Positions 21,742-33,450 of a stretch of DNA of 64,000 nucleotides are shown piece by piece (the stretch's first letter is position 1; each line of letters opens with the position of its first letter). The stretch is from Burkholderia cenocepacia. Its GTDB lineage: Bacteria; Pseudomonadota; Gammaproteobacteria; Burkholderiales; Burkholderiaceae. A program made the translations under genes and the position numbers. Below the pieces are notes generated by a model, which was given only the letters and a program-made list of their open reading frames with translations, searched no databases and was not told the origin of the DNA. The stretch spans positions 1,860,001-1,924,000 of the forward strand of contig NZ_CP060040.1 in assembly GCF_014211915.1 (NCBI RefSeq), read 5' to 3'.

Positions 21742-22296
21742 TCAGGAGGCCGCACGCACCTGGCGCGCGACGATCTCCATATAGTGATCGAGATCCGGCG
21801 TCAGCTTGCCTTCCTCCTTCGCCGTATCGTCCCAGCGGCGCAGGCGCAGCGCGTCCTCCGCGAACGGGCGCCGCAGGAACGCTACCGCCTCCTCTTCGCT
21901 GAAGATGCCGCCCTGCAACCCCAGACTGCGCACCGAGTCCGGCGACAGGCTCTCGAAGTAGCCGGCATCCGTGCGGCACAGGCAGCGCTTCGCGTCGACA
22001 TGCAGCCGGATCGGCTCCAGCACCGCATGGGAAAACAACGGCCGCAGGAACGGCAGCACGTAGTACTGATGCAGATCGTCGATCCCGCGCGCGCTCGGCG
22101 TGTCGCCCTGGCGGTTCAGCAGATGGCCGAGGTCATGCAGGAACGCCGCCGCGACCAGCGCTTCGTCCGCCCCGGACTCCTCCGCCAGCAATCCGCTCTG
22201 CAATGCATGTTCGAGCTGCGTGACCGGTTCGCCGCTATAGGCCACATGTCCATGCTCGCGATACAGCCCGTGGATCTCTTCCACCGTCAGCGCCAT
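21742..22296 (-). CDS. Phosphonate-degradation HD-domain oxygenase (PhnZ-like)
   Basis: HD-domain protein of 184 aa, last gene of the phosphonate operon. Metal-binding residues are visible: H29 in QLEHALQSG, the HD pair in AAAFLHDLGHLLNRQ (about residues 54-55), a further His in FSHAVLEPIRLHVDAKRCL, and a C-terminal Asp-rich stretch. The family belongs to the PhnZ-type mixed-valent diiron oxygenases that cleave C-P bonds after hydroxylation. No PhnY*-type dioxygenase partner is seen in the window, so its exact reaction here is unclear; it may act on another phosphonate or support the PhnW/PhnY/PhnA route. Four bases separate it from phnY. Confidence 0.82.
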   Translation of the reverse strand: MALTVEEIHGLYREHGHVAYSGEPVTQLEHALQSGLLAEESGADEALVAAAFLHDLGHLLNRQGDTPSARGIDDLHQYYVLPFLRPLFSHAVLEPIRLHVDAKRCLCRTDAGYFESLSPDSVRSLGLQGGIFSEEEAVAFLRRPFAEDALRLRRWDDTAKEEGKLTPDLDHYMEIVARQVRAAS

Positions 22297-22300
22297 CCGT

Positions 22301-25908
<3,608 letters not shown>

Positions 25909-25919
<11 letters not shown>

Positions 25920-26829
25920 CGTTCCCTCCCGTCGCACGCCGGTTCACCCGGCGATAAACCGCATACAACGCCAGCGACAGCGTCAACATCACGACCGCGC
26001 CGGCCGACGCGGTCGGCAGGTCGAGATCGACGGTCGCGCTGCTGTAGATCGCGACCGGCAGCGTGACGAGCCGCGCGCTGCCGAGCACAAGCAGGATGCC
26101 GAACTCGTTCAGCGTCAGCAGAAAGCACAGCACGGTGCCGGCGGCGATGCCCGGCCATGCGATCGGCAGCACGACGCGGCGCGCGAGCATCCAGCCGGAC
26201 GCGCCGAGGCTGCGCGCGGCTTCGATCAGCCGCAGGTCGAGCGTCGCGAACGACGCGAGCGTCGGCCGCACGACGAACGGCGTGTAGAACACGGTCTGCG
26301 CGAGAATCACGCCGCCGATGCCGAACAGAAAGTCGAGCGGCGGATTCTCGAGATGGAACAGGTGCTGCAGCGCGATGCTGATCGAGCCCTGCGAGCCGTA
26401 CAGGAAGATCAGCGTGAACGCGACGAGGAACGACGGAAACGCGACGTACAGCTCCAGGAAGCGCGTAACGAGCGACGCGCCCGGGAACGGCCGGAAGAAC
26501 AGCAGCGCGGCCAGCAGCACGCCGAGCACCGACGCGGTGCCGGCGCTCGCGAACAGCACGCCGAGCGTCGTCAGCAGCACGTTGCGCGTGTCGGGATTGC
26601 CGAAGAAGGTGCGGTACGCGGCGAAACTCAGCCCGTGATCGCCCGACACGCTCAGCAGCACGAGCCGCACCAGCGGATAGACGACGAGCGGGCCCAGCAC
26701 GACGATCGCCAGCGCGGCGAGGTGCAAATGGCCCATGCGCCTGCGGCGCCGCGCGGCGGCGGCGTGTGCGGCGGCCGACGCGAGCACGTGCGGCGGCAGG
26801 CCGGCTTCAGGGCTCGATAAGGACGACAT
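25909..26829 (-). CDS. phnU: 2-aminoethylphosphonate ABC transporter permease
   Basis: Inner-membrane permease of 306 aa with six to seven hydrophobic segments. The EAA-loop motif reads IEAARSLGASGWMLARRVVL, followed by P. The N-terminus carries an Arg-rich cytoplasmic tail before the first helix. The start at 26829 has GAGG 7 bases upstream and overlaps phnT by 23 bases, consistent with tight coupling. Assigned to phosphonate import by the neighbouring phnS, phnT, phnA and phnW. Confidence 0.9.
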
Positions 26830-27910
26830 CGTCTGCCTCGCAATGCAGGGACACGCGCGCACCGCGCTCGGGAGCCGCGCCGCGGCCGCGTTGCATCGTG
26901 ACGCGCACGGGCTCGTCGGGCGCCGCGTCGATCACGACCGCGATCGACAGATCCGCGCCCTGCCATTCGACCGACGACACGGTGCCGTGCAGGCCGCCCG
27001 CCGCGGGCGGCATCACGGTGAGACGCTCGGGGCGTACGCACGCGACCTTGTCGCGCACCTCGTGGCGCGGATCGCCGAGCGGAAAGATCACGTGCGGCGG
27101 CAGCAGGTTCGCCGGGCCGAGATAGCGCGCGACGTAGCCGTCCCGCGGCGCGTCGTACAACTGTTGCGGCGTGCCGAGCTGCGCGATGTGGCCGTCGCGC
27201 ATCAGCAGCGCGCGGTCGGACAGCACGAGCGCATCGTCGCGGTCGTGCGTCACGCAGACGATGGTCAGGTTCGGCAGGCGCTCGTGCAGCGCCTTCAGTT
27301 CGCTGCGCACCGACGCGCGCAGGTTGGCGTCGAGCGCCGACAGCGGCTCGTCGAGCAGCAGCACGTCGGGCTCGATCACGAGCGCGCGGGCCAGCGCGAC
27401 GCGTTGCTGCATCCCGCCCGACAGTTGCGCCGGCAGATGGTGGCCCGCGTCGCCGAGCTGCACGAGCTTGAGCGCATCGGCGACGCGGCGCGTCACTTCC
27501 GACGACGCCATGCCGCGTGCGCGCAGCCCGAATGCGACGTTCTCGAACACCGACAGGTGCGGAAACAGCGCGTAATTCTGGAACAGCAGACCGAGATTGC
27601 GCTTGTGCGGCGGCGCATGGGTCAGGTCGCGTCCGGCCACGGTCAGCGTGCCGGTCAGGCCGTCGGCCTTCACGAACCCGGCGATGAAGCGCAGCAGCGT
27701 GGTCTTGCCGCAGCCGCTCTTGCCGAGCACGGTCAGAAATTCACCGGCGCCGATCGACAGCGACAGATCTTCCAGCACCGTGCGTGCGCCGTAGCGCACG
27801 CTCAGATGCTCGATCTGCACGCCGCCCGGCGCGCCGGACCGCAGCGTCGCGCGCGGTTCGGCGGCGCCGAATGCGCCGGGATGGGTCAGGGTGGTGTCCA
27901 CCGGGTTCAT
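26807..27910 (-). CDS. phnT: 2-aminoethylphosphonate ABC transporter ATPase
   Basis: ATP-binding subunit of 367 aa, long enough to include the C-terminal TOBE-type regulatory domain after residue 260. Walker A is GKSGCGKTT (about residues 63-71), the signature is LSGGMQQR, Walker B is VLLLDEPLSAL, and the switch His is in CVTHDRDDA. It energises PhnU and PhnV. The gene is 34 bases downstream of phnS. The ribosome-binding sequence is very close to the ATG, so a slightly later start is possible. Confidence 0.92.
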   Translation of the reverse strand: MNPVDTTLTHPGAFGAAEPRATLRSGAPGGVQIEHLSVRYGARTVLEDLSLSIGAGEFLTVLGKSGCGKTTLLRFIAGFVKADGLTGTLTVAGRDLTHAPPHKRNLGLLFQNYALFPHLSVFENVAFGLRARGMASSEVTRRVADALKLVQLGDAGHHLPAQLSGGMQQRVALARALVIEPDVLLLDEPLSALDANLRASVRSELKALHERLPNLTIVCVTHDRDDALVLSDRALLMRDGHIAQLGTPQQLYDAPRDGYVARYLGPANLLPPHVIFPLGDPRHEVRDKVACVRPERLTVMPPAAGGLHGTVSSVEWQGADLSIAVVIDAAPDEPVRVTMQRGRGAAPERGARVSLHCEADDVVLIEP

Positions 27911-27944
27911 CCTCTTGCTCGCTGATACAGGCGGCGTGCGCCGG

Positions 27945-29036
27945 TCACTTCGGCTTGACGACGTCGAGCTGCTTGCCCGAGCTGCCGATCACGTCCTTCT
28001 TCCAGCGCTCGATCCATTCCGGCTTCTTCGCCATCACCTGGGTCCAGTCGACCGGAATCAGCTTCACGCCCGCGATCGCCTTCTTCACTGCTTCGCCGTT
28101 CTTGCCGGCCAGCGGCACGTCGGTGCGGCCCGGGATGCCGTACATGTCCGGCACCTTCGACTGCACTTCCGTCGACATCAGGTAGTCGATCAGCTTCCTG
28201 CCGGCGTCCTGATTCGGGCCGCTCTTGATCAGGCCGATGCCGTACGGGAGCTGAAACGTGGTCGGCTGGTCGCCGGCCTTCGCGGCCAGGAAGATCGGCT
28301 TGACGGACAGCGCGCCGTGTTCGGCGTCGTCGAGATCCATCTGCAGATCGCCGTTCGCGACGCTGATCTCGTTACGCGACAGCAGCACGTTCAGGTAGCC
28401 GGTGCCCTTCGTGTGGAACTTCACGCTCTGCGACAGCTTCGCGAGGTAGTCGAACGCCTTGTCCTCGCCCATCAGCGACATCGTCAGGATCAGCACGGCC
28501 ATCCCGTCGCCGGCCGTGGCCGGGTTCGAGTACGCGACCTTGCCGGCATAGCTGGGCGACAGCAGGTCGGCGAACGTCTTCGGCTGGTTCTTCACGACGT
28601 CCGGGTTGATCGCGAACGAGAAGTAGTTGTTCACGAAGGTCGCCCACGTGCCGTCCTCGGCTTTCGCGATGGCCGGCACGTTCTTGTAGTTCACGCTCTG
28701 GTACGGCTGCAGCAGGCCCATCTGGCCGGCTTGCTGGATGAACGGCGGCAACGTGACGATCACGTCGGCCTTCGGGGAATTCTTCTCGATGTTCGCGCGG
28801 TTCACCACCTCGCCGCTGCCCGCCGTCACGATGTTGACCTTCACGCCTTCCTTCTTCTCGAAAGCCGGCAGCACATCGCGATAGAGGTTCTCGAGGCCGT
28901 CCGCCGTGTACAGCACGACCGCGTTCGCCGCATGCGCCGGCATCGCGGCGCCTTGCAGCAGACCGGCGGCGCACGCGGCCAGCGCGAGCTTGCGGAACGC
29001 GCCGGCAGCGGCGCGCGAGGGTTTCTGCAGTGTCAT
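27945..29036 (-). CDS. phnS: 2-aminoethylphosphonate ABC transporter substrate-binding protein
   Basis: Periplasmic binding protein of 363 aa. Residues about 1-35 form a signal peptide (RKLALAACAAGLLQGAAM, cleavage probably after PAHA). The mature protein starts NAVVLYTADGLENLYRDVLP, an iron/thiamine/phosphonate-type solute-binding fold. A GGAGAA Shine-Dalgarno precedes ATG 29036. First gene of the phnSTUV-phnA-phnY-HD operon, with a PHO-box-like site about 143 bases upstream, so phosphate starvation control is plausible. Confidence 0.92.
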   Translation of the reverse strand: MTLQKPSRAAAGAFRKLALAACAAGLLQGAAMPAHAANAVVLYTADGLENLYRDVLPAFEKKEGVKVNIVTAGSGEVVNRANIEKNSPKADVIVTLPPFIQQAGQMGLLQPYQSVNYKNVPAIAKAEDGTWATFVNNYFSFAINPDVVKNQPKTFADLLSPSYAGKVAYSNPATAGDGMAVLILTMSLMGEDKAFDYLAKLSQSVKFHTKGTGYLNVLLSRNEISVANGDLQMDLDDAEHGALSVKPIFLAAKAGDQPTTFQLPYGIGLIKSGPNQDAGRKLIDYLMSTEVQSKVPDMYGIPGRTDVPLAGKNGEAVKKAIAGVKLIPVDWTQVMAKKPEWIERWKKDVIGSSGKQLDVVKPK

Positions 29037-29178
29037 CTCACTTCTCCGTAGGCGGAACACCAAACGGCCGGGGCACGATCCGGCTCTCCTGTTATCTCCG
29101 GGCAGGCCGCTGGACGGCCCGCCACGCTACCGCGCTCAGGCTGGGTGTCGCGCGGCAACCGAAGGATCACAGCGTTCG

Positions 29179-29196
29179 ATGACAAAGCCGTGACGA
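29179..29196 (-). promoter_or_regulatory. PHO-box-like site upstream of phnS
   Basis: On the minus strand, TCGTCAC-GGCT-TTGTCAT forms two 7-base direct repeats with a 4-base gap, the PhoB geometry. A possible -10 (TGTGAT) follows about 8 bases downstream. It lies in the 261-base divergent promoter region of phnS and phnW. The same pattern is seen before pit at 11014. Confidence 0.55.
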
Positions 29197-29297
29197 ATGC
29201 CACAATTTCCAAAAAATGACACATTTTGCCACTATCATGCAAGTCATTCAGACATGCCGTCCGGTGTTTCGTCCACCCTTTGCTGGAGATAAAAGCC

Positions 29298-30407
29298 ATG
29301 CCCGACCCGATCCTGCTCACGCCCGGCCCGCTCACCACGTCCGCCACGACACGCCATGCAATGCAACATGACTGGGGGTCGTGGGACACTGCTTTCAATC
29401 AGTTGACGGCCAGCGTCTGCGCGGATCTCGTCGCCATCGCGCATGGCGGAGACGAGTACGTGTGCGTGCCGATGCAGGGCAGCGGCACGTTCTCGGTCGA
29501 AGCCGCGCTCGGCACGCTGGTGCCGCGCGACGGCGTCGTGCTGGTGCCCGACAACGGCGCGTATTGCGCGCGCATCCTGAAGATTCTCGGCCGGCTCGGC
29601 ATCGACGCGATCGCGTTGCCGTTCGGCGAGGACGCGGCCGTCGACGCGGCGGCCGTCGAGGCCGCGTTCGCGCGCGAGCCGCGCATCACGCACGTCGCGC
29701 TCGTGCACCTGGAAACGAGCGCCGGAATCCTGAATCCGCTCGACGCGATCGCGGCCGCATGCCGGCGGCACGGCAAGCGGCTGATCGTCGATGCGATGAG
29801 TTCGTTCGGCGCGCTGCCGATCACGCTGGCGGACAGCGGCATCGACGCGCTGATCTCGGCCAGCGGCAAATGTCTCGAAGGGGTGCCGGGGATGGGGTTC
29901 GCGATCGTCCGGCGCGACGCGCTCGACGCGAGCGAGGGCAACTCGCCGTCGCTCGCGCTCGACCTCCACGATCAGTACGCGTATCTGCGCAAGACGGGGC
30001 AATGGCGCTTCACACCGCCGACGCACGTGATTGCCGCGCTGCGCGCCGCGCTCGACCAGTACCTCGCCGAAGGCGGCCAGCCGGCGCGGGGCGCACGTTA
30101 TGCGGACAACTGCCGGACACTGGTCGACTCGATGCGCGCGCTCGGCTTCGTGCCGTTCCTCGACGCGAGCGTGCAGGCGCCGGTCATCGTCACGTTTCAC
30201 GCGCCCGACCATCCGGCCTACGATTTCCGCCGCTTCTACGACGCGGTGCGCGGCGCGGGCTTCATCCTGTATCCGGGCAAGCTCACGCGGCTCGAGACGT
30301 TCCGCGTCGGCTGCATCGGCGCGATCGATGCGGGCGATATCCGGCGTGCGGTCGCCGCGATCGCGGCCGCGGTCGAATCGCTCGGCATCGCGATGCAGCC
30401 CGCATGA
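29298..30407 (+). CDS. phnW: 2-aminoethylphosphonate:pyruvate transaminase
   Basis: PLP-dependent class-V aminotransferase of 369 aa that converts 2-aminoethylphosphonate and pyruvate to phosphonoacetaldehyde and alanine. The N-terminus is diagnostic ([18 protein letters not shown], then DWGSWD). The PLP lysine lies in [15 protein letters not shown], with the conserved Asp in [11 protein letters not shown]. It starts at 29298 after an AGGAGAT-like site (TGGAGATAAAAGCC). It is divergent from the phnS operon and supplies the substrate for PhnY. Confidence 0.95.
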   Translation: MPDPILLTPGPLTTSATTRHAMQHDWGSWDTAFNQLTASVCADLVAIAHGGDEYVCVPMQGSGTFSVEAALGTLVPRDGVVLVPDNGAYCARILKILGRLGIDAIALPFGEDAAVDAAAVEAAFAREPRITHVALVHLETSAGILNPLDAIAAACRRHGKRLIVDAMSSFGALPITLADSGIDALISASGKCLEGVPGMGFAIVRRDALDASEGNSPSLALDLHDQYAYLRKTGQWRFTPPTHVIAALRAALDQYLAEGGQPARGARYADNCRTLVDSMRALGFVPFLDASVQAPVIVTFHAPDHPAYDFRRFYDAVRGAGFILYPGKLTRLETFRVGCIGAIDAGDIRRAVAAIAAAVESLGIAMQPA

Positions 30408-30445
30408 AGCGGGGTGCATGCCGGCCCGCCCGCCGGCGCCCGCAA

Positions 30446-30479
30446 ACAAAAAAGCCCGGCGGCCGATTGGCCGCCGGGC
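30446..30479 (-). terminator. Rho-independent terminator of the quinate/shikimate operon
   Basis: An 11-base stem, GCCCGGCGGCC-GATT-GGCCGCCGGGC. The A-rich run at its left becomes a T-run on the minus strand, so it ends transcription of the leftward MFS gene. It may also partly stop phnW on the other strand. Confidence 0.88.
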
Positions 30480-30509
30480 GAACGCACCGAATGTGCGGGG
30501 AACCAGTGC

Positions 30510-31853
30510 TTACAGCTCGATCCGCTTGATGTCGCCGACGACGAAGATGTACGACAGCGCACCGACCAGCGCGATCACGCCGATGAACACGAGCGCGCCG
30601 ACGAACGAGCCGGTCGACGCGACGATGAAGCCGACGACGAGCGGCGTGATGATGCCGGCGAGGTTCGCCGCGAAGTTGAAGATGCCGCCCGTCACGCCGA
30701 GCAGGCCATCCGGTGCGATATCAGACACGAGCGTCCAGCCGAGTGCGGCCATGCCCTGCGCGAAGAATGCAACCGACATGATCGCGATCACCGCTTCGTT
30801 GCTCTGCACGTAGTTCGCGAGAATGATCGTCGACGCGAGCAGCAGGCCCGCGATGATCGGCAGCTTGCGTGCGAGGTTCGCGGACTTGCCGCGGCGCAGC
30901 AGCCAGTCGGAGAAGATCCCGCCGAACATCACGCCGACCGACGCGGCGATGAACGGCATCACCGCGAAGAAGCCGATCTTCAGCCAGCCCATGTGGCGTT
31001 CGGTTGCCAGATAGGTCGGGAACCAGGTCAGGAAGAACACGAGCGTCGAGTTGCCGGCGAACTGGCCGAGGCAGATGCCCGCGAGCTGGCGCTTCTTCAC
31101 CAGCTGGCCGACCATCGACCAGCTGAACCGGGCCTGCGCCGGCTTGTCGCCCTTGTCGCCGCTCTTGCGCGCGCCGTGAACGAGACCGCCGCCCGCTTCG
31201 ATGTACGCGAGTTCCTCGGAGTTCGCGCCCGGATGGTTGCGCGGCTCGTGGTAGAACTTCCACCAGATCAGGCCGAACGCAATGCCGACCGCGCCCACGA
31301 CCCAGAACAGCGAGCGCCAGCCGAACGCGCCCATCAGCGCGAACAGCACCGGGCTGAAGAACGCGAGGCCGATGTATTCGCCGACGGTATAGGTACCCGT
31401 CGCCATCGCGCGTTCGTTCTGCGGGAACCACGTCGCGACGACGCGGCTGTTGGTCGGGAAGCACGGCGCTTCCGTCACGCCGAGACCGAGCCGGCACGCG
31501 AGCAGCGTCGCGACACCCGGCACGAAGCCTTGGAGGAACGTGCACAGCGACCACAGCGTCATCGACCAGTAATAGGTGACCTTGCTGCCGAAGCGGTCGA
31601 GGAACAGGCCGCCGGGCACCTGCATCGCCACGTACGTCCACGAAAACGCGGAGAACATGATGCCCATCACGGCCGCATTGATGCCGAGCTCCTTGGTGAG
31701 CTGCGGCGCAGCCACGCCCAGCACGGTGCGGTCGAGATAGTTGATCATCGTGCCGATCGCGAGCAGCGCGAGGATCTTGTAGCGCGCCGACGTGCGCCGG
31801 ACCGTGCCGGCCGCCTGCGCCGGCGCGGCGCTCGTGTGGGTGGTGTGCTGCAT
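30510..31853 (-). CDS. MFS transporter (ACS family), likely quinate/shikimate-type carboxylate carrier
   Basis: Inner-membrane carrier of 447 aa with 12 hydrophobic segments. Anion:cation symporter features are present: NYLDRTVLGVAAPQLTKELG, then MQVPGGLFLDRFGSKVTYY and EAPCFPTNSRVVATWFPQNE. A GGAGACG Shine-Dalgarno precedes the ATG at 31853. It is the last gene of a leftward unit with AroQ- and AroE-type enzymes 33 bases upstream, which points to import of quinate, shikimate or a related hydroaromatic acid; substrate inferred from context. Confidence 0.85.
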   Translation of the reverse strand: MQHTTHTSAAPAQAAGTVRRTSARYKILALLAIGTMINYLDRTVLGVAAPQLTKELGINAAVMGIMFSAFSWTYVAMQVPGGLFLDRFGSKVTYYWSMTLWSLCTFLQGFVPGVATLLACRLGLGVTEAPCFPTNSRVVATWFPQNERAMATGTYTVGEYIGLAFFSPVLFALMGAFGWRSLFWVVGAVGIAFGLIWWKFYHEPRNHPGANSEELAYIEAGGGLVHGARKSGDKGDKPAQARFSWSMVGQLVKKRQLAGICLGQFAGNSTLVFFLTWFPTYLATERHMGWLKIGFFAVMPFIAASVGVMFGGIFSDWLLRRGKSANLARKLPIIAGLLLASTIILANYVQSNEAVIAIMSVAFFAQGMAALGWTLVSDIAPDGLLGVTGGIFNFAANLAGIITPLVVGFIVASTGSFVGALVFIGVIALVGALSYIFVVGDIKRIEL

Positions 31854-31886
31854 GGTCGTCTCCTGGTCTCTTTGTCTGTAAGGGGG

Positions 31887-32741
31887 TCAGCGCGCGACGA
31901 GCGACTGAAAGTGACTGAACATCCGCTCGGCGTCGGGCGTGCGTCCGGTGAAGAGCTCGAACGCGTCGACGGCCTGGTACACGGCCATCCCGCCGCCCGG
32001 CAGCGTGGCGCAGCCGGCCGCGCGCGCGGCGTGGATCAGTTCGGTTTCGAGCGGGAAATACACGATGTCGGCCACCCACATGCCCGCGTGGAGCAGGTCG
32101 GCCGGCAGCGGCAGGCCCGGATGCTTGACCATGCCGGTCGGCGTGCAGTGGATCAGGCCGGTCGCGGCGCGCATCGCGGCCGCGAGATCGCTGCCCGGCG
32201 TGACCCGGGCGGCGGGGAAGCGTTGCTGCAATTCGCCCGCCAGCGCGGTGGCACGCGTGCCGTCGACGTCGACAATCGTCAGTTCGGCCGCGCCCATCTG
32301 CAGCGCCGCGTGCGCGACGGCCGCGCCCGCGCCGCCCGCACCGAGCTGGACGACGCGTTCGAGCGACGCGCCGGGCAGCCCGCGGCTGAACGATTTCGCG
32401 AAACCCGACCAGTCGGTGTTGTGGCCGATCCGCTTGCCGTCCTTGAACAGCACGGTGTTCACCGCGCCGAGCGCGCGCGCGTCGTCCGACAGCGCGTCGA
32501 GGTGCTCGATCACGCGCTGCTTGCACGGGTGCGTGATGTTCAGCCCGTTGTAGCCCATCCGCTGCGCGGCGTCGAGCAGCTGCGGCAGCGCGTCGGCGGT
32601 CACGCCGAGCACATCGAGATCGATGCGCCGGTACACGTAGCCGAAACCCTGGCGGAACCCTTCTTCCTCGTGCATCGCGGGCGACAGCGAACCGCCGATG
32701 CCCTGGCCGATCAGGCCGATCAGAAACGACGGGCGGCTCAT
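31887..32741 (-). CDS. Shikimate/quinate dehydrogenase (AroE family)
   Basis: NAD(P)-dependent dehydrogenase of 284 aa interconverting shikimate or quinate and their 3-dehydro forms. The N-terminal substrate domain shows [15 protein letters not shown] and the catalytic Lys in [13 protein letters not shown]. The Asp of the catalytic pair is in GHNTDWSGF. The nucleotide-binding loop is [15 protein letters not shown], followed by VDVDGTRA, which favours NAD. The 4-base ATGA overlap with aroQ and the carrier and QuiC neighbours indicate a catabolic role rather than aromatic amino-acid biosynthesis. Confidence 0.9.
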   Translation of the reverse strand: MSRPSFLIGLIGQGIGGSLSPAMHEEEGFRQGFGYVYRRIDLDVLGVTADALPQLLDAAQRMGYNGLNITHPCKQRVIEHLDALSDDARALGAVNTVLFKDGKRIGHNTDWSGFAKSFSRGLPGASLERVVQLGAGGAGAAVAHAALQMGAAELTIVDVDGTRATALAGELQQRFPAARVTPGSDLAAAMRAATGLIHCTPTGMVKHPGLPLPADLLHAGMWVADIVYFPLETELIHAARAAGCATLPGGGMAVYQAVDAFELFTGRTPDAERMFSHFQSLVAR

Positions 32742-33193
32742 CGGGCGGCTCCCTGCGCGAACAGCGTGGCCAGGCGCTGCAGCGCGAACACGTAGCCTTC
32801 GGTGCCGCAGCCGCAGATCACGGCTTCGGCAATCGCCGAGATATACGAATGGTGGCGAAACGCCTCGCGGCGATGGACGTTCGAGATATGCACTTCGATC
32901 ACCGGCTTCGCGATCGCGGAAAGCGCGTCGGCCAGCGCCACCGACGTATGCGTATAGGCGGCCGGATTGATCACGATGCCGTGCGTGTCGTGACGCGCGG
33001 CATGCAGCCAGTCGATCAGTTGATGCTCGGCGTTCGACTGGCGGAACTCGATTTCCAGCCCGAGCCCTTCCGCCGCCGTGCGGCAGCGCTGCTCGAGATC
33101 GGCGAGCGTTTCCGCGCCGTAGATATGGGGCTCGCGCGTGCCCAGCAGATTGAGGTTCGGGCCGTTCAGCACCAGCACCTTGTGCTTGCTCAT
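32738..33193 (-). CDS. aroQ: Type II 3-dehydroquinate dehydratase
   Basis: Dodecameric type II dehydroquinase of 151 aa. Signature residues include [20 protein letters not shown] with R20 and catalytic Y25, N76 in [10 protein letters not shown] with H82, and E100/H102 in [13 protein letters not shown]. First gene of the leftward unit. With the AroE-type enzyme and QuiC it would pass 3-dehydroquinate to 3-dehydroshikimate and on to protocatechuate. It is probably a catabolic paralogue of the biosynthetic enzyme. Confidence 0.95.
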   Translation of the reverse strand: MSKHKVLVLNGPNLNLLGTREPHIYGAETLADLEQRCRTAAEGLGLEIEFRQSNAEHQLIDWLHAARHDTHGIVINPAAYTHTSVALADALSAIAKPVIEVHISNVHRREAFRHHSYISAIAEAVICGCGTEGYVFALQRLATLFAQGAAR

Positions 33194-33308
33194 CGTGTTT
33201 CTGCTCCTGAAACAGGGGCGGACCACGATCGGCACCGCCCCGAAGACATCGGAATTTGGCGCTAGTGTGCGCCCGCGCAAGCGGGCTGTCTTTTCGGGTT
33301 TTCGCTAA

Positions 33309-33335
33309 TTTGTACCACCTAGTTAGTTTGTACAA
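33309..33335. promoter_or_regulatory. Repeated TTTGTAC motif, candidate operator between aroQ and quiC
   Basis: TTTGTAC occurs at 33309-33315 and 33327-33333, exactly 18 bases apart, and the second copy is part of the palindrome TTGTACAA (33328-33335). Between them lies CCACCTAGTTAG, and TAGCCTAGTA follows at 33345. The AT-rich block sits in the 257-base gap between divergent aroQ and quiC, where a regulator of the hydroaromatic pathway would bind. No regulator gene is adjacent. Confidence 0.5.
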
Positions 33336-33450
33336 TGCCGATGACTAGCCTAGTAAATTCGGGATATGGCGCGCGCGTCGAACTCAACGACTGGTTCATT
33401 CAGGGTCGGTTCGACCGGCGTCGTGCCCCGCTCATCCGCAGGAATCGCCC

